DNA of 64,000 nucleotides, from positions 478,360-542,359 of the forward strand of contig CAWATW010000007.1 in the NCBI GenBank assembly GCA_963785075.1. Direction: 5' to 3'. Position 1 is the first letter of the stretch. Each line of letters starts with the position of its first letter. Below the pieces are notes generated by a model. It was not told the DNA's origin. It was given only the letters and a program-made list of their open reading frames with translations, and searched no databases. The stretch comes from JAOUGY01 sp963785075 (GTDB taxonomy: Bacteria > Actinomycetota > Acidimicrobiia > Spongiisociales > ZC4RG35). Positions 35,948-44,408 of the stretch are shown one piece after another. The position numbers and the translations under genes are program-made.

Positions 35948-36913
35948 CTACGGAATCAGCAGCATCTTGCCCGTCGTCTGGCGGCCTTCGAGCCGTCGGT
36001 GCGCCTCGGCGGCATCCGCCAGCGGGAGACTGTCGCCGATGAGCACCTCGAGCTTGCCCGCAGCGATCCAATCGAAGAGATCGTCCGTCCTCGCCAGCAG
36101 CTCTTCTCGAGTGGCGATGTAGTGGAACATCGTCGGGCGGGTCAGATAGATCGAACCCTCCTGCATCAGCCGTAGTGGGGAAACCGGGTCCACAGGACCG
36201 GAGGCGTTTCCGAACGTGACCATCATGCCTCGTGGCTTCAAGAGTGTGAGCCCACGGTCGAACGTCGATCTGCCGACGCCGTCGTACACCACGTCTAGGG
36301 GCCGCTCGCCTGCGATCTTCACGATCGTGTCGCCGAAGTCTTCGTGGGAGTACTCGATCACGTGATCCGCTCCCGCCCTGCGTGCGAGGTCCGCCTTCTC
36401 CCGCGTGCCTGCGGTCGAGAACACCTCGGCACCGCGCATCTTCGCCACTTGGATCAGGAGGTTCCCCACACCCCCTGCTCCGGCGTGGACCAGACAGATG
36501 TGGCCCGGCTCGAGGGGAAACGTGTCCATCGCCAGATAGTGGGCGGTGATGCCTTGCAGCATCACCGCTGCGGCGACGTCGAGGGGTACCGCGTCGGGTA
36601 CCGGGACGGCCGATGCCTCGGGCACGCGAACCCGCTCGGCGTAGGAGCCCATCGCTGAGGACCAGGCGATGCGGTCACCGACGGCGAACGGGCTCCCGGG
36701 GGCAACTGCGGTGACCGTGCCCGCACCCTCGAGACCGGGCACCAAGGGCAGCTCCACCGGATAGAGGCCAGAGCGGTGGTAGGTGTCGATGTAGTTCAGT
36801 CCGGCTGCGGCGAGTTCGGCGACCACCGTGCCGTCGGAGGGGGTTGGCTCGTCGAGCTCGGTCCAGGTCAATACCTCTGGTCCCCCCTGTTGCTCGATCT
36901 GGATGCCGCGCAT
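35948..36913 (-). CDS. NADPH:quinone reductase-like zinc-independent MDR
   Basis: A 321-residue medium-chain dehydrogenase/reductase of the quinone oxidoreductase (QorA) type. GLNYIDTYHRSGLYPVELP and PGLEGAGTV open the catalytic domain, and VHAGAGGVGNLLIQVAKMRG is the NADPH-binding motif. The zinc-ligand cysteines of alcohol dehydrogenases are absent. It probably reduces quinones or enones. Its stop is 29 bases from that of the convergent Gfo/Idh gene. Confidence 0.8.
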   Translation of the reverse strand: MRGIQIEQQGGPEVLTWTELDEPTPSDGTVVAELAAAGLNYIDTYHRSGLYPVELPLVPGLEGAGTVTAVAPGSPFAVGDRIAWSSAMGSYAERVRVPEASAVPVPDAVPLDVAAAVMLQGITAHYLAMDTFPLEPGHICLVHAGAGGVGNLLIQVAKMRGAEVFSTAGTREKADLARRAGADHVIEYSHEDFGDTIVKIAGERPLDVVYDGVGRSTFDRGLTLLKPRGMMVTFGNASGPVDPVSPLRLMQEGSIYLTRPTMFHYIATREELLARTDDLFDWIAAGKLEVLIGDSLPLADAAEAHRRLEGRQTTGKMLLIP

Positions 36914-37052
36914 CTTCTCTGCTCCTTGCCGTTGATCGCCTGCTCCCAGCGTATACGGAGGTCCCTCCCACCCCGGAGCGCGTGAACCGAATGAGATCGA
37001 CGGTGCGTATTACCTCCCGTTCCGGCGCCGGTCGGACTCGAGAGGAGACATC

Positions 37053-37490
37053 ATGCGAAAAGGACTGGTGGGGTTGATGGTGATGGCGGTCGTTGTCACC
37101 GCGTGCGGCGGAGACGACACCGGCGGAGAGGGAGCGGCCGACGCGGGACCGTCCATCCGGGTCGAGTCGACCGACCTCGGTGACATTCTCGTGGACGACT
37201 CGGGAATGGCCCTGTATCTCTTCACTCCCGACAACCAGAGCGCCAGCACGTGCTACGACGAGTGTGAGGCCAACTGGCCGCCGCTCGTCGGCAACGTAGC
37301 TGCTGGTGAAGGGGTGGATGGCGGATTGCTCGGGACGGCAGAACGCGACGACGGTTCCGCGCAAGTGACCTACAACGGATGGCCCTTGTACTACTTCGCC
37401 AACGACGCCGCGGCCGGCGACACCAACGGTCAGGCCGTCAACGACGTGTGGTACGTGGTCGACGCTGCAGGCGATGCGGTGGGCCCCTGA
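37053..37490 (+). CDS. Secreted lipoprotein, 'secreted repeat' (COG4315) type
   Basis: A 145-residue lipoprotein. The signal peptide ends in the lipobox VVTACGG with the lipidated cysteine at residue 18. Two repeats of the family follow: DILVDDSGMALYLFTPDNQ with TCYDECEANWPPL, and VTYNGWPLYYFANDAAAGDTNGQ. These match the actinobacterial 'secreted repeat of unknown function' lipoproteins. It is anchored outside the membrane. Function unknown. Confidence 0.8.
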   Translation: MRKGLVGLMVMAVVVTACGGDDTGGEGAADAGPSIRVESTDLGDILVDDSGMALYLFTPDNQSASTCYDECEANWPPLVGNVAAGEGVDGGLLGTAERDDGSAQVTYNGWPLYYFANDAAAGDTNGQAVNDVWYVVDAAGDAVGP

Positions 37491-37493
37491 GAG

Positions 37494-37934
37494 TCATCCA
37501 GGCGGTCTCACGGACCATCCACGACGCTCCAACTCGTCGGCCAGGGCGCGATCACTGAACGATTGGAGTTCGGGCTCCCACTCGAGGTGGGTGGGTCGGT
37601 CGCCATCGAGAAGTCGTTCGACCGTGTCCCGCAGGGTTCGGGCCCACGCCCGACCCTTGGCCTCGCCCTGGTGGCTCAGCGTCGTGTCGGGATTCACCGT
37701 GTAGACGCGGGCCTCGATCTGGGGATTGGCCCGGGAGCCTCGTTCGCCGTATACGAGCAAGACCGAACCTGCGGGCACATCCTGGACCCCGCCGGCGGCG
37801 ATGAAATCACCTACGTACGCCCAACCCGACGATTTGGTGGGGTCCACGGCGTGAACGACCTTCGCCCAGTGCTTGTGTCGCTCGTCACCGACCATTGGGA
37901 CGTCGACGGCGATCACCGGTCCGGCGTCTTGCAT
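37494..37934 (-). CDS. Hypothetical protein
   Basis: I do not recognise this 146-residue protein. It begins MQDAGPVIAVDVPMVG and has no signal peptide or membrane segment. The middle (SVLLVYGERGSRANPQIEARVYTV) looks like beta-strands, and the end is charged and helical. It is convergent with the lipoprotein gene, 3 bases from its stop, and divergent from the MoaD-fusion gene across about 290 bases. Real coding sequence is likely from codon usage and the conserved-looking frame; no function is offered. Confidence 0.5.
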   Translation of the reverse strand: MQDAGPVIAVDVPMVGDERHKHWAKVVHAVDPTKSSGWAYVGDFIAAGGVQDVPAGSVLLVYGERGSRANPQIEARVYTVNPDTTLSHQGEAKGRAWARTLRDTVERLLDGDRPTHLEWEPELQSFSDRALADELERRGWSVRPPG

Positions 37935-38003
37935 GGGAGCGAGGGTACCGGGGGTGTGGCGAATCAGGAAGCCCCTCGTCGACGGAGCGAAGACGATGCT
38001 GGT

Positions 38004-38031
38004 GGGGCCGGGCCCAAGAGGGCCCGGCCCC
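38004..38031. other. Perfect GC-only hairpin in a divergent intergenic region
   Basis: A 12-base-pair stem of only G and C (38004-38015 with 38020-38031) closed by an AAGA loop, in the divergent gap between the hypothetical gene and the MoaD-fusion gene. No T-run follows. It could be a leader hairpin in the transcript of the MoaD-fusion gene. Confidence 0.5.
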
Positions 38032-38110
38032 GAGGAGGGAAGGGAGGGATGCGGTCCCCCTTCCAGCGATGGGAGAGAGTCGCGAGCCGAGGCTCAGATA
38101 CGTGGAATCC

Positions 38111-38141
38111 GACAACGTAGAACGTAGAACGTAGAACGTAA
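38111..38141. repeat. Intergenic heptamer array, ACGTAGA words
   Basis: Three consecutive perfect ACGTAGA heptamers followed by a decayed ACGTAAC unit, about 85 bases upstream of the MoaD-fusion start. This is the cleanest short example of the ACGTNNN family in the window. Confidence 0.8.
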
Positions 38142-38225
38142 CGGCGCCTTCGTCGGATGGCCGAGCAGCACAATCGCGCGCAGTGGGCGAAGAACCAGAG
38201 ACGGCGCCAGTAGGCTGGCGCCGAG

Positions 38226-39224
38226 ATGGCTGTCCTTCGGTTGTTTGCGGGCTTGCGGGATGCGGCGGGCGCTTCACGCGTGGAGCTGCCTGGCGCCACG
38301 GTCGACGACGTGATCTCGGCTGCGGTTCAGAGGTTCGGTCCCACGTTCGAGTCTGGACTGGCGAGGGCGCGGGTGTGGCTGAACGGTGAAGAAGCGGACG
38401 GCGCCGACCCCGTGGGTGATGAGGACGAACTCGCGCTGATCCCTCCGGTGTCAGGCGGCTCCGATGCCGTGACGATGCCGGCAGGCATCAGTCCGGCCGC
38501 ATTGACGCTGGCGCTCATCGGCCTTGCCCTTGCCGCCGCGAACGTGTTCGGCACCGAGGCGTGGGTGGCTGCAGCCGTGGTCGGAGCGGTATCGGTCTGG
38601 GTGGCCGACATCGCCTCCACCGTTGCCGTGAGGGGCAAGGACCTCCCGGTCGTCCCGGTCCTGCTGACGGTGATCGCAGCCGTCGTGGGGACCCGCATGC
38701 TCGGTGGTGCGGGTCTGGCTGTGGCCGCTGCGATGGCTGTCGTCGCGCCGATGGTCTGGGGCGTCATATCGGAGACCTCTCGGCTGTTGACGATCATCGC
38801 CCCGACGATGTTGGTGTCCCTGCTGGCGGGGCTTTCCACTGCCGGGCTCCTGCAGGTCCGCTTCACCCAGGATGCCAAGGTGTTCGGCGTCTTCATCGCC
38901 GTCGCCGTGGTGGCGACCGCAGCGGGCGCTCTGACAGAGCGCCTTCGGTCGCTTCCATTCGGCGACCCATTCACGATCAGCGCCATCAGCGCCATCGCCA
39001 CGGCGGTGATCACGGCGGCAGTGTGGGATCTCGACCTGGCGACCTTCTTGTTCGTGGGTGTCGTGCTCGCCGTGGGTCTGGTGGCGGGACGGACGCTGGG
39101 GTCGATCATCAGGACCGGCACGGCGTCACTCGTTGAGCGCCCGCCCGGGCTCACCTTCCCGCTCGACGGGGTCGTGGCGGCGGCCATGTTGTACCTGCCC
39201 GTGCTCGCCGCTCTGATCGACTGA
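38226..39224 (+). CDS. MoaD/ThiS-like domain fused to a polytopic membrane protein
   Basis: A 332-residue fusion. Residues 1-80 are a ubiquitin-like MoaD/ThiS beta-grasp domain (VLRLFAGLRDAAGASRVEL, VWLNGEEADG, DELALIPPVSGG) with the Gly-Gly at 77-78, normally the free C-terminus that is activated and thiocarboxylated. Residues 88-332 form about eight membrane helices; the end (LGSIIRTGTASLVERPPGLTFPLDGVVAAAMLYLP) resembles the last part of phosphatidate cytidylyltransferases. No stop codon separates the halves, though an internal start near residue 82-84 (GTG or ATG) is possible. Processing after Gly-Gly would release a MoaD-like protein. Confidence 0.7.
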   Translation: MAVLRLFAGLRDAAGASRVELPGATVDDVISAAVQRFGPTFESGLARARVWLNGEEADGADPVGDEDELALIPPVSGGSDAVTMPAGISPAALTLALIGLALAAANVFGTEAWVAAAVVGAVSVWVADIASTVAVRGKDLPVVPVLLTVIAAVVGTRMLGGAGLAVAAAMAVVAPMVWGVISETSRLLTIIAPTMLVSLLAGLSTAGLLQVRFTQDAKVFGVFIAVAVVATAAGALTERLRSLPFGDPFTISAISAIATAVITAAVWDLDLATFLFVGVVLAVGLVAGRTLGSIIRTGTASLVERPPGLTFPLDGVVAAAMLYLPVLAALID

Positions 39225-39284
39225 TGCGATACGACATCCGCCTCCGGTGCTCAGATGGCCTTGGACGACGTTCCAAGGGCTAAC

Positions 39285-40394
39285 ATGGCGAACCGCATGC
39301 GCAGTCAAACGATTCGCCGTGCCCTCGTCTTCTCCTTGCTCCTGACCCTGATTGCCATGAGTGGTCAGCCCGCCGCCAATGCCGTGAGCAAGTCTGAGGT
39401 CGACCGGGCGTGTGCGGCGTCCCAAGCCCAATACGCCGACTACGTCGAGGCGCGCCAGAAGTTCGAGGAGGCTGCCATCGAGTACGAGGCGGTGCTCAAC
39501 GACATCGAGATCACCACCCGCAAGCGTGATCGCGTGTCGTCGACCCTTCAGCAACGCGAGGCGAGCATGGACGACGTCCAGATCCGTATCGAGGATCAAG
39601 CAGTGCAGCTCTACATGCAAGGCGGGAACACCGATGCGTTCGTCTTCTTCGCGGACTCCGTCGACGAACTGATCACCGGGACCGAGTTCCTGGCGGCCAC
39701 GTCGGAGTCGGACCTCGGCTCGCTCGACGACCTGCTCTCGCTCCGAACCGACATGCAAGGCTTCCAGACCGAGCTGCAAGACCTCGATGCCCAGCTCCGC
39801 GAGACCGAGAAGGAACGGGCCGACATCGTCGACGACACCCTGTCGCTCGCCGAAGAGCAAAAAGCCGCCTTCAACGAACTCTCAGGTGAATGCCAATCGC
39901 TGCAGGCGCAGTACGAGGCGGAGCAGGCTGCGGCAGCGGCCCGGGCCAAGGCACAATCGAGTGGTGGCGGCAGCGGTGGTGGAGGCGTTGGTTCCATCAG
40001 CGGGTTCCGCTGCCCCTTCCCCGGGTCCTCGTTCATCGACTCCTGGGGCTTCCCCCGGTCAGGTGGCCGACGGCACCAGGGCGTCGACATGATGGGTGGC
40101 TATGGGCAGCCGATCATCGCAGTCGCGAGCGGCACGGTCTCCATCGGCAACGGAAGCCTGGGCGGCCGGACCATCTGGCTGTCGGCAGGCGGGTTCGGGT
40201 ACTACTACGCCCACCTCAGCGACTGGGCCGTTTCGAGCGGGGCCAGCGTGTCGGCCGGTGACGTCATCGGCTACAACGGCGACTCGGGGAACGCCTCCGG
40301 CGGCGCACCACATCTCCACTTCGAGATCCACCCGGGCGGTCGCGGCGCGGGCGCCGTCAACCCGTATCCCACCGTGGCTCCGGCTTGCCGGTAG
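39285..40394 (+). CDS. Secreted M23 (LytM) peptidase with coiled coil
   Basis: A 369-residue exported protein. A signal peptide spans about residues 10-33 and ends near QPAANAVS. A coiled coil follows (about 40-200), as in EnvC/NlpD-type regulators, then a glycine-serine linker and an M23 metallopeptidase domain. Zinc ligands are in RRHQGVDMMGG (H and D) and the HLHFEIHPGG motif. It would cut or regulate cutting of peptidoglycan cross-links outside the cell. ATG 39285 is chosen because of the AAGGG just upstream; 39297 is an alternative. Confidence 0.75.
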   Translation: MANRMRSQTIRRALVFSLLLTLIAMSGQPAANAVSKSEVDRACAASQAQYADYVEARQKFEEAAIEYEAVLNDIEITTRKRDRVSSTLQQREASMDDVQIRIEDQAVQLYMQGGNTDAFVFFADSVDELITGTEFLAATSESDLGSLDDLLSLRTDMQGFQTELQDLDAQLRETEKERADIVDDTLSLAEEQKAAFNELSGECQSLQAQYEAEQAAAAARAKAQSSGGGSGGGGVGSISGFRCPFPGSSFIDSWGFPRSGGRRHQGVDMMGGYGQPIIAVASGTVSIGNGSLGGRTIWLSAGGFGYYYAHLSDWAVSSGASVSAGDVIGYNGDSGNASGGAPHLHFEIHPGGRGAGAVNPYPTVAPACR

Positions 40395-40405
40395 GCTGTT
40401 CGATC

Positions 40406-40909
40406 ATGCAGTCACGCCGCCGAATCGATCAGGTGCTCGACCCCGAGTTCGTCCAGGGAGTCGACGACATCGACATCGATGAACTGCGCTCGAGGCGCCA
40501 ACTCGCCGGCGAAGTCGAGAACGAGCTCTCGTATTACCGCCGCCTGCTCCACGGGCGGATGGACCTCATCCGATTCGAGCAGCGTCGCCGTTCCGGAGAA
40601 GAGGAGCGGAGCCTCATCGATGCGTTGCCGGAGATCCTGGCCGATCCCGAGAGCGATCGGTCCCATCGCCCCGGCCGGTACGAAGTGCCAGAGCTGCCGA
40701 CGTTGCCGGATGTCGGCAAGCGAGACATCGACTACATCCTGGGCAACGACGTTCTGATTCGTCTCGACGAGATCCCTGATGACGACCTCGTGAAGGCGCT
40801 GGAGACGATCGAGAGGCTCGAATCAGAGATCAGCGAGCATCGGCGTGAGGTTCAGACCGTCGAGGATGCGCTGGTCGAGGTCCTCGCCACTCGGTATCGC
40901 GCCGGCTGA
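40406..40909 (+). CDS. RsiG-like c-di-GMP-binding anti-sigma protein
   Basis: A 167-residue helical protein. Residues 26-60 (ELRSRRQLAGEVENELSYYR onward) match RsiG, the actinobacterial anti-sigma factor that binds c-di-GMP through the motif E(X)3S(X)2R(X)3Q(X)3D. Here E38, S42, R45 and D53 are present at the right spacings; the glutamine is histidine (H49). A second helix (about 125-165) ends the protein, consistent with the antiparallel helical fold. ATG 40406 is chosen. It follows the M23 gene by 11 bases. The WhiG-type sigma partner is not in this window. Confidence 0.7.
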   Translation: MQSRRRIDQVLDPEFVQGVDDIDIDELRSRRQLAGEVENELSYYRRLLHGRMDLIRFEQRRRSGEEERSLIDALPEILADPESDRSHRPGRYEVPELPTLPDVGKRDIDYILGNDVLIRLDEIPDDDLVKALETIERLESEISEHRREVQTVEDALVEVLATRYRAG

Positions 40910-40916
40910 GCCGAGG

Positions 40917-41864
40917 GTGCACCTCCGCGTCGTGCGCTCTGGATTGGTCGAGGCCGCACACTCGGTGTCGGTCTCGGCGGTATCACTCGACGGATCGATG
41001 ATCTTCGAGTCTGGGGAAGGCGACAGACCCTTCTATCTCCGTTCGTCTGCAAAGCCGTTCCAGGCCGGCGTGGTGCTGGACCACATGTCGCCGTCTGACG
41101 TCGAGACCACGGCGGTGATGTGCTCGAGCCACGTGGCCCTTCCCGTGCACGTGGCACTGATCGAGCGGCTGCTCGATGAGTTCGGTCTCGACGAGTCCGA
41201 CCTTGCGACGCCGCCGTCGTGGCCGGAGTCCGCTCTGGCCACCCGGATGGCGGCGGCCGCCGGGCACACCGAGCCTCGTGCGATATGGAACAACTGTTCG
41301 GGAAAGCATGCCGGAATGCTGGCGGCATGCGTCACACAGGGGTGGCCCACGTCGGGTTACACCGACGCCGATCATCCGCTCCAGACGGCGATCACCGCGC
41401 GGATGGTCGACATGTTTGGGGTCGAGACGACGCCCGTCGGCGTGGACGGTTGCGGTGTGCCCGTCTTCAAGGGGACGACCATGAGCCTCGCTCGCTCGTT
41501 CGCATCCCTGGTCACCTCCCAGAGGTATGAGCCCGTGGTTCAGGCGATGAGCAGGTATCCGATGCTCGTTTCCGGCCCGGGGCACGCCGATGCCGACATC
41601 GCCGTGTGGCTCGGGGGTGTGGCGAAACGAGGTGCCGAGGGCTGTCTCGGGATCGGCCTGCCGGGTCGGGGGGCGATCGCGGTGAAGGCATGGGACGGAG
41701 CCGAGCGTGCGGTGGCGGTCGCCGCCCTGTATGCACTCGACGAAGTCGGCTGGATTCCGCGCGGTGCCCGGAAGAACCTGGAATCAGCGCTGGCACGTCC
41801 GGTGTTTGGTGGGGGTGAACCCGTAGGTACGGTGGAACCGGTGCTGGACATGGAGCGAACGTGA
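40917..41864 (+). CDS. Asparaginase II-type (Rhizobial-type) L-asparaginase
   Basis: A 315-residue protein of the asparaginase_II family, unrelated to the bacterial AnsA/AnsB fold. RSSAKPFQAGVVLDH, MCSSHVALPVHVALIERLL, WNNCSGKHAGMLAACV and GVDGCGVPVFKGTTMSLARSF are its signature blocks, including the conserved SGKH. It would hydrolyse L-asparagine to aspartate and ammonia. GTG 40917 is chosen, 7 bases after the RsiG-like stop; the upstream extension is non-conserved. It overlaps the next gene by a GTGA. Confidence 0.8.
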   Translation: MHLRVVRSGLVEAAHSVSVSAVSLDGSMIFESGEGDRPFYLRSSAKPFQAGVVLDHMSPSDVETTAVMCSSHVALPVHVALIERLLDEFGLDESDLATPPSWPESALATRMAAAAGHTEPRAIWNNCSGKHAGMLAACVTQGWPTSGYTDADHPLQTAITARMVDMFGVETTPVGVDGCGVPVFKGTTMSLARSFASLVTSQRYEPVVQAMSRYPMLVSGPGHADADIAVWLGGVAKRGAEGCLGIGLPGRGAIAVKAWDGAERAVAVAALYALDEVGWIPRGARKNLESALARPVFGGGEPVGTVEPVLDMERT

Positions 41865-42757
41865 AACGCCACAACGACTGGTCGACGGCATCGTTCGATC
41901 TCGCTCCGCTCGCTCCAGCGACAGGTCCCTTCGTGCGGGCTCCGTTCCTTCGTGTCGCCGGTGGGGTCGACGGTGAGCTGTTCGACAACGAGGACGCGCT
42001 CGCGGCCCTCGTCATCGACGATGGAATCGCCCGGTTTGCCGGTGACGCCGATCTGACCGACTACCACTCGCCACTCGGCTCGGATGTGGAAGCTCTGCTG
42101 GCCGCAATCGTATCCGAAGGCCATGCTCGAGGCTTCGATCTCGATTCGATGCCGATAGAGGCAGCGGAGCCGGTGGCCAAGGGCCTCGAAGGGGCAGGTG
42201 TGCGAGTCGAGATCGAGCAGCACACCCTGGCTGCGGTGCTCCAGTTGCCGTCGACCTTCGACGACTACCTCGATGCGATCGGGAAGAAGCAGCGCCACGA
42301 AGTCCGTCGCAAACGACGACGCTACGAGGAGGCTGTCGGAGAGGTCAGGTACGAGTCGCATCACGGCGGAGGGTTCTGGCTCGAGGAGTTCTTTCGTCTC
42401 CACCGCATGTCGGGTGGGGCCAAAGGCACGTTCATGACCGAGGATCACGAGCATCTCTTCCGTCTGCTTGCCGAGCAGCCCGGCTGGCGTGTCGACATCC
42501 TGCGGATCCCCGGTGAGCAGCGGGCAGCTGCGGGGTTGTTCCTGTACGTCGACGATGAGGGAATGTATCTGTACAACTCGGCATACGACCCCGACTTGTC
42601 CGAGGCTTCGCCCGGGGTCGCGATCATCGGCGCCTCCATCGAACGCGCCATCGACGAGCGACTTCCACGGTTTGACTTCCTCAAGGGTGACGAGGCGTAC
42701 AAGTTCCGGTTGGGGGCCCACGCGCGGCCCCTGTACCGAGTGGCGGGTGCGGTGTGA
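41861..42757 (+). CDS. GNAT/FemAB-like acyltransferase (BioF2 type)
   Basis: A 298-residue protein of the GNAT superfamily, BioF2/FemAB-like. FDDYLDAIGKKQRHEVRRKRRRYEE is the typical helix-rich entry, FFRLHRMSGGAKGTFM is the middle block, and the end DFLKGDEAYKFRLGA with RPLYRV matches the 'CelD-like' group. It probably attaches an acyl or aminoacyl group to a cell-envelope component. It begins at a GTGA overlap with the asparaginase gene and overlaps mshA in a GTGA, so the three are probably an operon. Confidence 0.7.
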   Translation: MKRHNDWSTASFDLAPLAPATGPFVRAPFLRVAGGVDGELFDNEDALAALVIDDGIARFAGDADLTDYHSPLGSDVEALLAAIVSEGHARGFDLDSMPIEAAEPVAKGLEGAGVRVEIEQHTLAAVLQLPSTFDDYLDAIGKKQRHEVRRKRRRYEEAVGEVRYESHHGGGFWLEEFFRLHRMSGGAKGTFMTEDHEHLFRLLAEQPGWRVDILRIPGEQRAAAGLFLYVDDEGMYLYNSAYDPDLSEASPGVAIIGASIERAIDERLPRFDFLKGDEAYKFRLGAHARPLYRVAGAV

Positions 42758-43986
42758 TCAGCCGGGTGGCCTACCTCTCGATGCACACGTCACCGCTCCT
42801 GCAGCCCGGTGTCGGCGACGCCGGGGGAATGAACGTCTACATCGACGAGCTGTCTCGCACGATGGCGCAACGAGGGGTCGAGGTGGACGTCTTCACACGT
42901 CGTCACGATGCCGGTCTGGACGACACGATCGAGGTGGGCCCGGGGTATCGAGTGCACCACATCGACGCCGGTCCCGCCCATCCGGTTCCGATCAAGCGGC
43001 TCGCTCGTTACGTTCGCGACTACGCAGAGGGCGTGATCACACGCTTGGAGGACGATTCCACCAAGCCAGACATCGTGCACAGCCACTATTGGTTGTCCGG
43101 CTGGGCGGGGCTGATGGTCAAACGTCAGCTCGAGGTGCCACTGGCGAACTCGTTCCACACCCTGGGCCGTGTGAAGGACCTCACCCGGCGACACGACGAA
43201 CCACCCGAGAGCCTTCTCAGAATCGCCGCCGAGCACGAGGTCATCGAAGGCTCTGATTGCGTCGTGGCATCGACGCCGCTGGAGGCAGAGGACCTCATGG
43301 ACCACTACGGAGCCGACCCGACGAGACTCTGCACGTCGCCACCCGGGGTCGACCACAGCGTGTTCCGTCCCGGTGATCGAGCAGAGGCTCGGAGGCAGCT
43401 CGGGCTCACCGACGAGCCGACGATCCTGTTCGTCGGGCGGATCCAGCCGCTGAAGGGCGTGGACGTTGCGGTCGACGCTCTCTCCCTGATCCGGCGAGAG
43501 GTGTCCGACGTCCGATTGGTGATCGTAGGCGGCCCCAGCGGTCCGGCGGGTCTTGACGAGGTGGAGGCGCTGCGTCGCAGGATCGAAGGTCTGGGAATCT
43601 CTGAGGCCGTCGACATGAGGGCTCCGGTGCCTCACGCCGAGCTGGTTCAGCACTATCGAGCGGCCGATGTGCTGGTGCTTCCGTCCCGAAGCGAGTCCTT
43701 CGGCTTGGTGGCGGCCGAGGCGCAGGCGTGTGGCCTGCCGGTGGTGGCGGCCGCCGTCGGCGGTCTCACACACGTGGTCTCTCACGGTCGTTCGGGACTG
43801 TTGGTGGACGGCTGGGCACCCGAAGACCACGCGGAAGCCTTGAGGTCTGTGCTCGTCGACGACGCGCTTCGGTCTCGATTGGCAGACGGAGCCTTGGACT
43901 GGTCCGAGCGTTTCTCGTGGGAGGCCACGGCCCATCGATTCCTGGAGCTCTACCAGGGGGCTGTCGAGCGTGTCGCCTCCCCGTGA
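42754..43986 (+). CDS. mshA: D-inositol-3-phosphate glycosyltransferase (MshA-like)
   Basis: A 410-residue GT4 glycosyltransferase. YLSMHTSPLLQPGVGDAGGMNVYIDELSR matches the MshA opening, where the GDAGGMNVY loop binds substrate. LFVGRIQPLKGVDVAVDAL and PSRSESFGLVAAEAQACGLPVVAA carry the nucleotide-sugar-binding residues. The expected reaction joins GlcNAc from UDP-GlcNAc to 1L-myo-inositol-1-phosphate, the first step of mycothiol synthesis. The start is a GTG overlapping the previous stop. A YbjN-type gene follows, as next to mshA in mycobacteria, which supports the call. Confidence 0.8.
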   Translation: MISRVAYLSMHTSPLLQPGVGDAGGMNVYIDELSRTMAQRGVEVDVFTRRHDAGLDDTIEVGPGYRVHHIDAGPAHPVPIKRLARYVRDYAEGVITRLEDDSTKPDIVHSHYWLSGWAGLMVKRQLEVPLANSFHTLGRVKDLTRRHDEPPESLLRIAAEHEVIEGSDCVVASTPLEAEDLMDHYGADPTRLCTSPPGVDHSVFRPGDRAEARRQLGLTDEPTILFVGRIQPLKGVDVAVDALSLIRREVSDVRLVIVGGPSGPAGLDEVEALRRRIEGLGISEAVDMRAPVPHAELVQHYRAADVLVLPSRSESFGLVAAEAQACGLPVVAAAVGGLTHVVSHGRSGLLVDGWAPEDHAEALRSVLVDDALRSRLADGALDWSERFSWEATAHRFLELYQGAVERVASP

Positions 43987-44404
43987 GCTGCTGGAGCATC
44001 GGATCGAACGGTGGGTCGAGGATCCTGAAGGATCCGTCGAGTACGCGGAGTTGGTCGAAGGCCGGTGGGCAACCCGGATGCGACAGGAGGTCCGTGACGC
44101 CACGACAGTCTGGTGGGAACTCGGTCAGCGCACACTTCGAGCAGAGGCCTATGTCCTTCCGTCTCCAGCAAGGAGAGTCTCGGAGGTCTACCGCATCTGC
44201 TTGTTGAGGAACGCGTCCAGTTTCCGGGTCGCGTTTGCCCTCGACCGGGAGGAGGCGATCGTGCTTCGATCACGAGTCGCGGTCGAACATCTGACCGACG
44301 CCGTTCTCGATCAGATCCTCGGCGAGATGTACGAATTGGTCGAGGTGACGTTTCCGCTCCTGGTCCGCATCGCCTTCGGCCCCGAACGCGAAAACTCCCC
44401 GTGA
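43970..44404 (+). CDS. YbjN-domain protein
   Basis: A 144-residue protein resembling the YbjN/type III chaperone-like family. RQEVRDATTVWWELGQRTLRAEAYVLPSP, VYRICLLRNASSFRVAFALD and TFPLLVRIAFG are the recurrent blocks. It starts at GTG 43970, 17 bases inside mshA, so translation is coupled. In Mycobacterium tuberculosis, mshA is likewise followed by a YbjN-type gene (from memory). Function unknown. Confidence 0.75.
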   Translation: MSPPRELLEHRIERWVEDPEGSVEYAELVEGRWATRMRQEVRDATTVWWELGQRTLRAEAYVLPSPARRVSEVYRICLLRNASSFRVAFALDREEAIVLRSRVAVEHLTDAVLDQILGEMYELVEVTFPLLVRIAFGPERENSP

Positions 44405-44408
44405 GAAC

